Counted from the first letter of the stretch, positions 26,669-38,560 are shown. The stretch is DNA of 64,000 nucleotides from Auanema rhodensis (GCA_964057225.1 OZ059896.1:4154001-4218000); one strand, 5' to 3'. Numbers and translations are program-made. The notes: generated from the sequence alone by a model not told the origin.

Positions 26669-29600
26669 AATCGAGGATATAAGTGTGAACTTATATCAGT
26701 TGATATCTCGGTGCATTTTCAAGCTAGCGGAAATCTGATAACACAGATCGACGCAGCTTAAAATTCCGCATCGATTGCATTATACTACAATGAGAAAAGC
26801 TTAATAAAAAAATTAGTTATGATCGTTTGAAAAATGATGCATTAGTGTATGTTGAGTTTCCATGTACACTCAAAATTGCTTCCAAAAACATTTTGACAAA
26901 ATTTTTTTCGAAAAATTTCAAAATAATTTAGCAAAAAGTAGATGTTTTCAGATTCCTTTTTTCAAAGCAAAAACGATGGACAATGTTATTCAACGAAAAA
27001 ATTAATTCTTCAGGGTGAAAATCGAGGATATAAGTGTGAACTTATATCAGTTGATATCTCGGTGAATTTTTAAGCTAGCGCAAATCTGATAACACAGATC
27101 TACACAGCTTAAAAATGCGCATCGGATGCACTATACTACATTGAGAAAAGCTTAATACAAAAATAAGTTATGATCGTTTGAAAAATGATGCATTAGTGTA
27201 TGTTGAGTTTCCATGTACACTCAAAATTGCTTCCAAAAACAATTTGACAAAAATTGTTTCGAAAAATTTCAAAATAATTTAGCAAAAAGTAGATGTTTTT
27301 AGATTCCTTTTTTCAAGGCAAAAACGATGGACAATGTAATTCAACGAAAAAATTAATTCTTCAGGGTGAAAATCGAGGATATAAGTGTGAACTTATATCA
27401 GTTGATATCTCGGTGCATTTTCAAGCTAGCGCAAATCTGATAACACAGATCTACACAGCTTGAAAATGCGCATTGAATGCACTATACTACATTGAGAAAA
27501 GCTTAATACAAAAATTAGTTATGATCGTTTGAAAAATGATGCATTAGTGTATGTTGAGTTTCCATGTACACTCAAAATTGCTTCCAAAAACATTTTGACA
27601 AAAAATTTTCGTAAAATTTCAAAATAATTTAGCAAAAAGTAGATGTTTTTAGATTCCTTTTTTCAAGGCAAAAACGATGGACAATGTAATTCAACGAAAA
27701 AATTAATTCTTCAGGGTGAAAATCGAGGATATAAGTGTGAACTTATATCAGTTGATATCTCGGTGCATTTTCAAGCTAGCGCAAATCTGATAACACAGAT
27801 CTACACAGCTTAAAAATGCGCATTGAATGCACTATACTACATTGTGAAAAGCTTAATACAAAAATTAGTTATGATCGTTTGAAAAATGATGCATTAGTGT
27901 ATGTTGAGTTTCCATGTACACTCAAAATTGCTTCCAAAAACATTTTGACAAAAATTTTTTCGAAAAATTTGAAAATAATTTAGCAAAAAGTAGATGTTTT
28001 TAGATTCCTTTTTTCAAGGCAAAAACGATAGACAATGTTATTCAACGAAAAAAGTAATTCTTCAGGGTGAAAATCGAGGATATAAGTGTGAACTTATATC
28101 AGTTGATATCTCGGTGCATTTTCAAGCTAGCGGAAATCTGATGACACAGATCGACGCAGCTTAAAATTCCGCATCGATTGCATTATACTACAATGAGAAA
28201 AGCTTAATAAAAAAATTAGTTATGATCGTTTGAAAAATGATGCATTAGTGTATGTTGAGTTTCCATGTACACTCAAAATTGCTTCCAAAAACATTTTGAC
28301 AAAATTTTTTTCGAAAAATTTCAAAATAATTTAGCAAAAAGTAGATGTTTTCAGATTCCGTTTTTCAAAGCAAAAACGATGGACAATGTTATTCAACGAA
28401 AAAATTAATTCTTCAGGGTGAAAATCGAGGATATAAGTGTGAACTTATATCAGTTGATATCTCGGTGAATTTTTAAGCTAGCGCAAATCTGATAACACAG
28501 ATCTACACAGCTTAAAAATGCGCATCGGATGCACTATACTACATTGAGAAAAGCTTAATACAAAAATAAGTTATGATCGTTTGAAAAATGATGCATTAGT
28601 GTATGTTGAGTTTCCATGTACACTCAAAATTGCTTCCAAAAACAATTTGACAAAAATTGTTTCGAAAAATTTCAAAATAATTTAGCAAAAAGTAGATGTT
28701 TTTAGATTCCTTTTTTCAAGGCAAAAACGATGGACAATGTAATTCAACGAAAAAATTAATTCTTCAGGGTGAAAATCGAGGATATAAGTGTGAACTTATA
28801 TCAGTTGATATCTCGGTGCATTTTCAAGCTAGCGCAAATCTGATAACACAGATCTACACAGCTTGAAAATGCGCATTGAATGCACTATACTACATTGAGA
28901 AAAGCTTAATACAAAAATTAGTTATGATCGTTTGAAAAATGATGCATTAGTGTATGTTGAGTTTCCATGTACACTCAAAATTGCTTCCAAAAACATTTTG
29001 ACAAAAAATTTTCGTAAAATTTCAAAATAATTTAGCAAAAAGTAGATGTTTTTAGATTCCTTTTTTCAAGGCAAAAACGATGGACAATGTAATTCAACGA
29101 AAAAATTAATTCTTCAGGGTGAAAATCGAGGATATAAGTGTGAACTTATATCAGTTGATATCTCGGTGCATTTTCAAGCTAGCGCAAATCTGATAACACA
29201 GATCTACACAGCTTAAAAATGCGCATTGAATGCACTATACTACATTGTGAAAAGCTTAATACAAAAATTAGTTATGATCGTTTGAAAAATGATGCATTAG
29301 TGTATGTTGAGTTTCCATGTACACTCAAAATTGCTTCCAAAAACATTTTGACAAAAATTTTTTCGAAAAATTTCAAAATAATTTAGCAAAAAGTAAATGT
29401 TTTTAAATTTCTTTTTTCAAGGCAAAAACGATGGACAATGTTATTCAACAAAAAAATTAATTCTTCAGGGTGAAAATCGAGGATATAAGTGTGAACTTAT
29501 ATCAGTTGATATCTCGGTGCATTTTCAAGCTAGCGGAAATCTGATAACACAGATCGACGCAGCTTAAAAATCCGCATCGAATGCACTATACTACATTGAG

Positions 29601-30112
29601 AAACGCTTAATACAAAAATTAGTTATGATCGTTTGAAAAATGATGCATTAGTGTATGTTGAGTTTCCATGTACACTCAAAATTGCTTCCAAAAACATTTT
29701 GACAAAAATTTTTTCGAAAAATTTCAAAATAATTTAGCAAAAAGTAGATGTTTTTAGATTCCTTTTTTCAAAGCAAAAACGATGGACAATGTTATTCAAC
29801 GAAAAAATTAATTCTTCAGGGTGAAAATCGAGGATATAAGTGTGAACTTATATCAGTTGATATCTCGGTGCATTTTCAAGCTAGCGCAAATCTGATAACA
29901 CAGATCGACGCAGCTTAAAATTCCGCATCGATTGCATTATACTACATTGAGAAAAGCTTAATAAAAAAATTAGTTATGACCGTTTGAAAAATGATGCATT
30001 AGTGTATGTTGAGTTTCCATGTACACTCAAAATTGCTTCCAAAAACATTTTGACAAAATTTTTTTCGAAAAATTTCAAAATAATTTAGCAAAAAGTAGAT
30101 GTTTTTAGATTC
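26669..30112. repeat. Divergent edge of satellite A with a 1403-bp tetramer HOR
   Basis: The last ten monomers before the junction carry variants rare elsewhere in the array: GATAACACAG loops, CTACACAGC, TGCGCAT, ATTGCATTATACTAC and GTGAATTTTTAAGC. Units 26669-28071 and 28072-29474 are a tandem duplication of four monomers at exactly 1403 bp, fixed by GGTGAATTT (27061/28464), CTTGAAAATGCGC (27459/28862) and ACTACAATGAG. Two further monomers (29475-30112), the second truncated, complete the edge. Greater divergence at an array margin is the usual result of weaker homogenisation there. Confidence 0.85.
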
Positions 30113-30118
30113 TTCACG
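30107..30118. other. Junction between satellite A and satellite B
   Basis: Sequence matches the A monomer up to GTTTTTAGATTC, ending at 30112, and matches the B monomer from TTCACG at 30113. The last A monomer starts at 29826 and is cut after 287 of about 351 bp; B begins at the marker from which I number its monomers. There is no target-site duplication, no inserted element and no unique spacer. Overlap between the two parents is zero to a few bases (a repeated TTC), so the join looks like illegitimate recombination or end joining rather than transposition. Confidence 0.93.
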
Positions 30119-30131
30119 TAAATTTCAAAGT

Positions 30132-30144
30132 CATGGTTACCATG
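30132..30144. repeat. CATGGT-T-ACCATG inverted repeat in satellite B (first copy)
   Basis: Perfect six-base arms around one central base, containing the BstEII-type site GGTTACC. In GAACC monomers the arms grow to seven bases (TCATGGT with ACCATGA). A recurring variant, GGTTAGCATG (31543, 32775, 33655, 34183, 35063 and others), breaks the dyad and is confined to particular HOR positions. One copy per 176-bp monomer otherwise. Confidence 0.85.
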
Positions 30145-30223
30145 CACCAATATCAATAAAATTTTGTTTTTAGACTAATATGGACATGGGGAATCTAATT
30201 TTGAAAACCGCATCTCTTTATCT

Positions 30224-30233
30224 TTCACGTGAA
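30224..30233. promoter_or_regulatory. Perfect palindrome TTCACGTGAA with E-box core (first copy)
   Basis: A ten-base perfect palindrome centred on CACGTG, the core bound by many bHLH and bHLH-Zip proteins (and, in plants, by bZIP G-box factors). It occurs once per B monomer, with occasional losses such as TTCACGCGAA (near 41841, 46241, 49406, 52046) and TTCCACGTGAAG, which keeps the core. Binding is an inference from the motif only. Confidence 0.6.
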
Positions 30234-30256
30234 GCGAGTTACATACCAAGTGCACA

Positions 30257-30264
30257 TCACGTGT
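30257..30264. promoter_or_regulatory. Second CACGTG core, TCACGTGT (first copy)
   Basis: A second CACGTG lies 32 bp after the first in every monomer, in the context ATCACGTGTAC. It also reads as RTCACRTG, the CDEI/Cbf1-type motif, which may be coincidence. A CATCCCGTG variant destroys it in one member of the 352-bp dimer series (58061, 58413, 58765, 59469, 59821, 60173). A third, partial copy (CACGTA) follows 33 bp later at the start of the next monomer. Confidence 0.55.
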
Positions 30265-30267
30265 ACA

Positions 30268-30287
30268 TTTAATTAGCATAAATTAAA
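30268..30287. repeat. A/T-rich inverted repeat in satellite B (first copy)
   Basis: TTTAATT and AATTAAA are perfect seven-base arms separated by AGCATA. Present in most monomers; variants TTTATTTAGCATA (for example 33788, 38188), TTCAATTAGC, AAATCAAAG and AAAGTAAAG weaken it. The arms are A/T only, so melting is easy. Confidence 0.75.
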
Positions 30288-32576
30288 GTTCACGTAAATT
30301 TCAAAGTCATGGTTACCATGAACCAATATCAATAAAAATTTGTTTTTAGACTAATATGGACTTGGGGAATCTAATTTTGAAAACCGCATCTCTTTATCTT
30401 TCACGTGAAGCGAGTTACATACCAAGTGCACATCACGTGTACATTTAATTAGCATAAATTAAAGTTCACGTAAATTTCAAAGTCATGGTTACCATGAACC
30501 AATATCAATAAAAATTTGTTTTTAGACTAATATGGACATGGGGAATCTAATTTTGAAAACCGCATCTCTTTATCTTTCACGTGAAGCGAGTTACATACCA
30601 AGTGCACATCACGTGTACATTTAATTAGCATAAATTAAAGTTCACGTAAATTTCAAAGTCATGGTTACCATGAACCAATATCAATAAAAATTTGTTTTTA
30701 GACTAATATGGACATGGGGAATCTAATTTTGAAAACCGCATTTCTTTATATTTCACGTGAAGCGAGTTACATACCAAGTGCACATCACGTGTACATTTAA
30801 TTAGCATAAATTAAAGTTCACGTAAATTTCAAAGTCATGGTTACCATGCACCAATATCAATAAAAATTTGTTTTTAGACTAATATGGACATGGTGAATCT
30901 AATTTTGAAAACCGCATCTCTTTATCTTTCACGTGAAGCGAGTTACATACCAAGTGCACATCACGTGTACATTTAATTAGCATAAATTAAAGTTCACGTA
31001 AATTTCAAAGTCATGGTTACCATGAACCAATATCAATAAAAATTTGTTTTTAGACTAATATGGACATGGGGAATCTAATTTTGAAAACCGCATCTCTTTA
31101 TCTTTCACGTGAAGCGAGTTACATACCAAGTGCACATCACGTGTACATTTAATTAGCATAAATTAAAGTTCACGTAAATTTCAAAGTCATGGTTACCATG
31201 AACCAATATCAATAAAAATTTGTTTTTAGACTAATATGGACATGGGGAATCTAATTTTGAAAACCGCATCTCTTTATCTTTCACGTGAAGCGAGTTACAT
31301 ACCAAGTGCACATCACGTGTACATTTAATTAGCATAAATTAAAGTTCACGTAAATTTCAAAGTCATGGTTACCATGCACCAATATCAATAAAAATTTGTT
31401 TTTAGACTAATATGGACATGGGGAATCTAATTTTGAAAACCGCATCTCTTTTTCTCTCACGTGAAGCGAGTTACATACCAAGTGCACATCACGTGTACAT
31501 TCAATTAGCATAAATTAAAGTTCACGTAAATTTCAAAGTCATGGTTAGCATGAACCAATATCAATAAAAATTCGTTTTTAGACTAATATGGACATGGGGA
31601 ATCTAATTTTGAAAACCGCATCTCTTTATCTTTCACGTGAAGCGAGTTACATACCTAGTGCACATCACGTGTACATTTAATTAGCATAAATTAAAGTTCA
31701 CGTAAATTTCAAAGTCATGGTTACCATGAACCAATATCAATAAAAATTTGTTTTTAGACTAATATGGACATGGGGAATCTAATTTTGAAAACCGCATCTC
31801 TTTATCTTTCACGTGAAGCGAGTTACATACCAAGTGCACATCACGTGTACATTTAATTAGCATAAATTAAAGTTCACGTAAATTTCAAAGTCATGGTTAC
31901 CATGCACCAATATCAATAAAAATTTGTTTTTAGACTAATATGGACATGGGGAATCTAATTTTGAAAACCGCATCTCTTTATCTTTCACGTGAAGCGAGTT
32001 ACATACCTAGTGCACATCACGTGTACATTTAATTAGCATAAATTAAAGTTCACGTAAATTTCAAAGTCATGGTTACCATGAACCAATATCAATAAAAATT
32101 TGTTTTTAGACTAATATGGACATGGGGAATCTAATTTTGAAAACCGCATCTCTTTATCTTTCACGTGAAGCGAGTTACATACCAAGTGCACATCACGTGT
32201 ACATTTAATTAGCATAAATTAAAGTTCACGTAAATTTCAAAGTCATGGTTACCATGCACCAATATCAATAAAAATTTGTTTTTAGACTAATATGGACATG
32301 GGGAATCTAATTTTGAAAACCGCATCCCTTTATCTTTCACGTGAAGCGAGTTACATACCAAGTGCACATCACGTGTACATTTAATTAGCATAAATTAAAG
32401 TTCACGTAAATTTCAAAGTCATGGTTACCATGAACCAATATCAATAAAAATTTGTTTTTAGACTAATATGGACATGGGGAATCTAATTTTGAAAACCGCA
32501 TCTCTTTATCTTTCACGTGAAGCGAGTTACATACCAAGTGCACATCACGTGTACATTTAATTAGCATAAATTAAAG

Positions 32577-34160
32577 TTCACGTAAATTTCAAAGTCATGG
32601 TTACCATGCACCAATATCAATAAAAATTTGTTTTTAGACTAATATGGACATGGGGAATCCAATTTTGAAAACCGCATCTCTTTTTCTTTCACGTGAAGCG
32701 AGTTACATACCAAGTGCACATCACGTGTACATTCAATTAGCATAAATTAAAGTTCACGTAAATTTCAAAGTCATGGTTAGCATGAACCAATATCAATAAA
32801 AATTTGTTTTTAGACTAATATGGACATGGGGAATCTAATTTTGAAAACCGCATCTCTTTATCTTTCACGTGAAGCGAGTTACATACCTAGTGCACATCAC
32901 GTGTACATTTAATTAGCATAAATTAAAGTTCACGTAAATTTCAAAGTCATGGTTACCATGAACCAATATCAATAAAAATTTGTTTTTAGACTAATATGGA
33001 CATGGGGAATCTAATTTTGAAAACCGCATCTCTTTATCTTTCACGTGAAGCGAGTTACATACCAAGTGCACATCACGTGTACATTTAATTAGCATAAATT
33101 AAAGTTCACGTAAATTTCAAAGTCATGGTTACCATGCACCAATATCAATAAAAATTTGTTTTTAGACTAATATGGACATGGGGAATCTAATTTTGAAAAC
33201 CGCATCTCTTTATCTTTCACGTGAAGCGAGTTACATACCAAGTGCACATCACGTGTACATTTAATTAGCATAAATTAAAGTTCACGTAAATTTCAAAGTC
33301 ATGGTTACCATGAACCAATATCAATAAAAATTTGTTTTTAGACTAATATGGACATGGGGAATCTAATTTTGAAAACCGCATCTCTTTATCTTTCACGTGA
33401 AGCGAGTTACATACCAAGTGCACATCACGTGTACATTTAATTAGCATAAATTAAAGTTCACGTAAATTTCAAAGTCATGGTTACCATGCACCAATATCAA
33501 TAAAAATTCGTTTTTAGACTAATATGGACATGGGGAATCTAATTTCGAAAACCGCATCTCTTTATCTTTCACGTGAAGCGAGTTACATACCAAGTGCACA
33601 TCACGTGTACATTCAATTAGCATAAATTAAAGTTCACGTAAATTTCAAAGTCATGGTTAGCATGAACCAATATCAATAAAAATTTGTTTTTAGACTAATA
33701 TGGACATGGGGAATCTAATTTTGAAAACCGCATCTCTTTATCTTTCACGTGAAGCGAGTTACATTCCAGGTGCACATCACGTGTACATTTATTTAGCATA
33801 AATTAAAGTTCACGTAAATTTCAAAGTCATGGTTACCATGAACCAATATCAATAAAAATTTGTTTTTAGACTAATATGGACATGGGGAATCTCATTTTGC
33901 AAACCGCATCTCTTTATCTTTCACGTGAGGCGAGTTACATACCAAGTGCACATCACGTGTACATTTAATTAGCATAAATTAAAGTTCACGTAAATTTCAA
34001 AGTCATGGTTACCATGAACCAATATCAATAAAAATTTGTTTTTAGACTAATATGGACATGGGGAATCTAATTTTGAAAACCGCATCTCTTTATCTTTCAC
34101 GTGAAGCGAGTTACATACCAAGTGCACATCACGTGTACATTTAATTAGCATAAATTAAAG
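32577..34160. repeat. Satellite B nine-monomer HOR, displaced copy 1
   Basis: Nine monomers (1584 bp) recur 4400 bp downstream at 36977-38560. Shared markers are GAATCCAATTTTG with TTTTTCTTTC in the first monomer, GGTTAGCATG with CCTAGTG in the second, AAATTCG and ATTTCGAAAACC (33506/37906 and 33542/37942), ACATTCCAGG (33761/38161) and GTGAGGCGAG. Monomers just before and after differ in type, so boundaries are approximate to one monomer. Confidence 0.75.
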
Positions 34161-36976
34161 TTCACGTAAATTTCAAAGTCATGGTTAGCATGAACCAATA
34201 TCAATAAAAATTTGTTTTTAGACTAATATGGACATGGGGAATCTAATTTTGAAAACCGCATCTCTTTATCTTTCACGTGAAGCGAGTTACATACCTAGTG
34301 CACATCACGTGTACATTTAATTAGCATAAATTAAAGTTCACGTAAATTTCAAAGTCATGGTTACCATGAACCAATATCAATAAAAATTTGTTTTTAGACT
34401 AATATGGACATGGGGAATCTAATTTTGAAAACCGCATCTCTTTATCTTTCACGTGAAGCGAGTTACATACCAAGTGCACATCACGTGTACATTTAATTAG
34501 CATAAATTAAAGTTCACGTAAATTTCAAAGTCATGGTTACCATGCACCAATATCAATAAAAATTTGTTTTTAGACTAATATGGACATGGGGAATCTAATT
34601 TTGAAAACCGCATCTCTTTATCTTTCACGTGAAGCGAGTTACATACCTAGTGCACATCACGTGTACATTTAATTAGCATAAATTAAAGTTCACGTAAATT
34701 TCAAAGTCATGGTTACCATGAACCAATATCAATAAAAATTTGTTTTTAGACTAATATGGACATGGGGAATCTAATTTTGAAAACCGCATCTCTTTATCTT
34801 TCACGTGAAGCGAGTTACATACCAAGTGCACATCACGTGTACATTTAATTAGCATAAATTAAAGTTCACGTAAATTTCAAAGTCATGGTTACCATGCACC
34901 AATATCAATAAAAATTTGTTTTTAGACTAATATGGACATGGGGAATCTAATTTTGAAAACCGCATCTCTTTATCTTTCACGTGAAGCGAGTTACATACCA
35001 AGTGCACATCACGTGTACATTCAATTAGCATAAATTAAAGTTCACGTAAATTTCAAAGTCATGGTTAGCATGAACCAATATCAATAAAAATTTGTTTTTA
35101 GACTAATATGGACATGGGGAATCTAATTTTGAAAACCGCATCTCTTTATCTTTCACGTGAAGCGAGTTACATACCTAGTGCACATCACGTGTACATTTAA
35201 TTAGCATAAATTAAAGTTCACGTAAATTTCAAAGTCATGGTTACCATGAACCAATATCAATAAAAATTTGTTTTTAGACTAATATGGACATGGGGAATCT
35301 AATTTTGAAAACCGCATCTCTTTATCTTTCACGTGAAGCGAGTTACATACCAAGTGCACATCACGTGTACATTTAATTAGCATAAATTAAAGTTCACGTA
35401 AATTTCAAAGTCATGGTTACCATGCACCAATATCAATAAAAATTTGTTTTTAGACTAATATGGACATGGGGAATCTAATTTTGAAAACCGCATCTCTTTA
35501 TCTTTCACGTGAAGCGAGTTACATACCTAGTGCACATCACGTGTACATTTAATTAGCATAAATTAAAGTTCACGTAAATTTCAAAGTCATGGTTACCATG
35601 AACCAATATCAATAAAAATTTGTTTTTAGACTAATATGGACATGGGGAATCTAATTTTGAAAACCGCATCTCTTTATCTTTCACGTGAAGCGAGTTACAT
35701 ACCAAGTGCACATCACGTGTACATTTAATTAGCATAAATTAAAGTTCACGTAAATTTCAAAGTCATGGTTACCATGCACCAATATCAATAAAAATTTGTT
35801 TTTAGACTAATATGGACATGGGGAATCCAATTTTGAAAACCGCATCTCTTTTTCTTTCACGTGAAGCGAGTTACATACCAAGTGCACATCACGTGTACAT
35901 TCAATTAGCATAAATTAAAGTTCACGTAAATTTCAAAGTCATGGTTAGCATGAACCAATATCAATAAAAATTTGTTTTTAGACTAATATGGACATGGGGA
36001 ATCCAATTTTGAAAACCGCATCTCTTTATCTTTCACGTGAAGCGAGTTACATACCAAGTGCACATCACGTGTACATTTAATTAGCATAAATTAAAGTTCA
36101 CGTAAATTTCAAAGTCATGGTTAGCATGAACCAATATCAATAAAAATTTGTTTTTAGACTAATATGGACATGGGGAATCTAATTTTGAAAACCGCATCTC
36201 TTTATCTTTCACGTGAAGCGAGTTACATACCAAGTGCACATCACGTGTACATTTAATTAGCATAAATTAAAGTTCACGTAAATTTCAAAGTCATGGTTAC
36301 CATGCACCAATATCAATAAAAATTTGTTTTTAGACTAATATGGACATGGGGAATCCAATTTTGAAAACCGCATCTCTTTTTCTTTCACGTGAAGCGAGTT
36401 ACATACCAAGTGCACATCACGTGTACATTTAATTAGCATAAATTAAAGTTCACGTAAATTTCAAAGTCATGGTTACCATGCACCAATATCAATAAAAATT
36501 TGTTTTTAGACTAATATGGACATGGGGAATCCAATTTTGAAAACCGCATCTCTTTTTCTTTCACGTGAAGCGAGTTACATACCAAGTGCACATCACGTGT
36601 ACATTCAATTAGCATAAATTAAAGTTCACGTAAATTTCAAAGTCATGGTTAGCATGAACCAATATCAATAAAAATTTGTTTTTAGACTAATATGGACATG
36701 GGGAATCCAATTTTGAAAACCGCATCTCTTTATCTTTCACGTGAAGCGAGTTACATACCAAGTGCACATCACGTGTACATTTAATTAGCATAAATTAAAG
36801 TTCACGTAAATTTCAAAGTCATGGTTAGCATGAACCAATATCAATAAAAATTTGTTTTTAGACTAATATGGACATGGGGAATCTAATTTTGAAAACCGCA
36901 TCTCTTTATCTTTCACGTGAAGCGAGTTACATACCAAGTGCACATCACGTGTACATTTAATTAGCATAAATTAAAG

Positions 36977-38560
36977 TTCACGTAAATTTCAAAGTCATGG
37001 TTACCATGCACCAATATCAATAAAAATTTGTTTTTAGACTAATATGGACATGGGGAATCCAATTTTGAAAACCGCATCTCTTTTTCTTTCACGTGAAGCG
37101 AGTTACATACCAAGTGCACATCACGTGTACATTCAATTAGCATAAATTAAAGTTCACGTAAATTTCAAAGTCATGGTTAGCATGAACCAATATCAATAAA
37201 AATTTGTTTTTAGACTAATATGGACATGGGGAATCTAATTTTGAAAACCGCATCTCTTTATCTTTCACGTGAAGCGAGTTACATACCTAGTGCACATCAC
37301 GTGTACATTTAATTAGCATAAATTAAAGTTCACGTAAATTTCAAAGTCATGGTTACCATGAACCAATATCAATAAAAATTTGTTTTTAGACTAATATGGA
37401 CATGGGGAATCTAATTTTGAAAACCGCATCTCTTTATCTTTCACGTGAAGCGAGTTACATACCAAGTGCACATCACGTGTACATTTAATTAGCATAAATT
37501 AAAGTTCACGTAAATTTCAAAGTCATGGTTACCATGCACCAATATCAATAAAAATTTGTTTTTAGACTAATATGGACATGGGGAATCTAATTTTGAAAAC
37601 CGCATCTCTTTATCTTTCACGTGAAGCGAGTTACATACCAAGTGCACATCACGTGTACATTTAATTAGCATAAATTAAAGTTCACGTAAATTTCAAAGTC
37701 ATGGTTACCATGAACCAATATCAATAAAAATTTGTTTTTAGACTGATATGGACATGGGGAATCTAATTTTGAAAACCGCATCTCTTTATCTTTCACGTGA
37801 AGCGAGTTACATACCAAGTGCACATCACGTGTACATTTAATTAGCATAAATTAAAGTTCACGTAAATTTCAAAGTCATGGTTACCATGCACCAATATCAA
37901 TAAAAATTCGTTTTTAGACTAATATGGACATGGGGAATCTAATTTCGAAAACCGCATCTCTTTATCTTTCACGTGAAGCGAGTTACATACCAAGTGCACA
38001 TCACGTGTACATTCAATTAGCATAAATTAAAGTTCACGTAAATTTCAAAGTCATGGTTAGCATGAACCAATATCAATAAAAATTTGTTTTTAGACTAATA
38101 TGGACATGAGGAATCTAATTTTGAAAACCGCATCTCTTTATCTTTCACGTGAAGCGAGTTACATTCCAGGTGCACATCACGTGTACATTTATTTAGCATA
38201 AATTAAAGTTCACGTAAATTTCAAAGTCATGGTTACCATGAACCAATATCAATAAAAATTTGTTTTTAGACTAATATGGACATGGGGAATCTCATTTTGC
38301 AAACCGCATCTCTTTATCTTTCACGTGAGGCGAGTTACATACCAAGTGCACATCACGTGTACATTTAATTAGCATAAATTAAAGTTCACGTAAATTTCAA
38401 AGTCATGGTTACCATGAACCAATATCAATAAAAATTTGTTTTTAGACTAATATGGACATGGGGAATCTAATTTTGAAAACCGCATCTCTTTATCTTTCAC
38501 GTGAAGCGAGTTACATACCAAGTGCACATCACGTGTACATTTAATTAGCATAAATTAAAG
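36977..38560. repeat. Satellite B nine-monomer HOR, displaced copy 2
   Basis: Partner of 32577-34160 at 4400 bp (25 monomers). Private differences are few: GACTGATATGG near 37741 and CATGAGGAATC near 38105 are new here. The ACATTCCAGG marker then recurs in tandem at 38161, 39745 and 41329 (1584 bp each), so this block feeds into a local nine-monomer periodicity. Confidence 0.72.

Larger units (their letters stand above)
1..30112. repeat. Satellite A array, ~351-bp monomer, about 86 copies
   Basis: Head-to-tail tandem repeat of an AT-rich monomer (about 31.6% GC in a consensus counted by hand). The monomer phase marker AATCGAGGATATA recurs at 1, 351, 702, 1052, 1403 and so on, with spacing 350-352 bp, through to 29826. 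All copies face the same way. Copies differ by scattered substitutions and single-base indels in A/T runs and share diagnostic variants that define higher-order units. Landmarks per monomer are an EcoRV-type GATATC near consensus position 34, a GCTAGC near 55, a nested inverted repeat at 53-91, ATGCAT near 168, and an A/T-tract-rich region from about 215 to 300. The length is twice a nucleosome repeat, as is common for satellites. No gene or inserted element interrupts the array. The left end is cut by the window edge; the right end is a true array boundary. Family identity is unknown to me. Confidence 0.98.

Noticed and set aside
1-30112. Long in-frame tandem protein from satellite A, since 351 is divisible by three
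   Set aside because: Each frame contains stop codons in every monomer, and no open frame of useful length is present on either strand.
30000-30300. Transposon or LTR insertion at the A/B junction
   Set aside because: No terminal repeats, target-site duplication, poly-A tail or coding remnant is present; both sides are plain satellite monomers.
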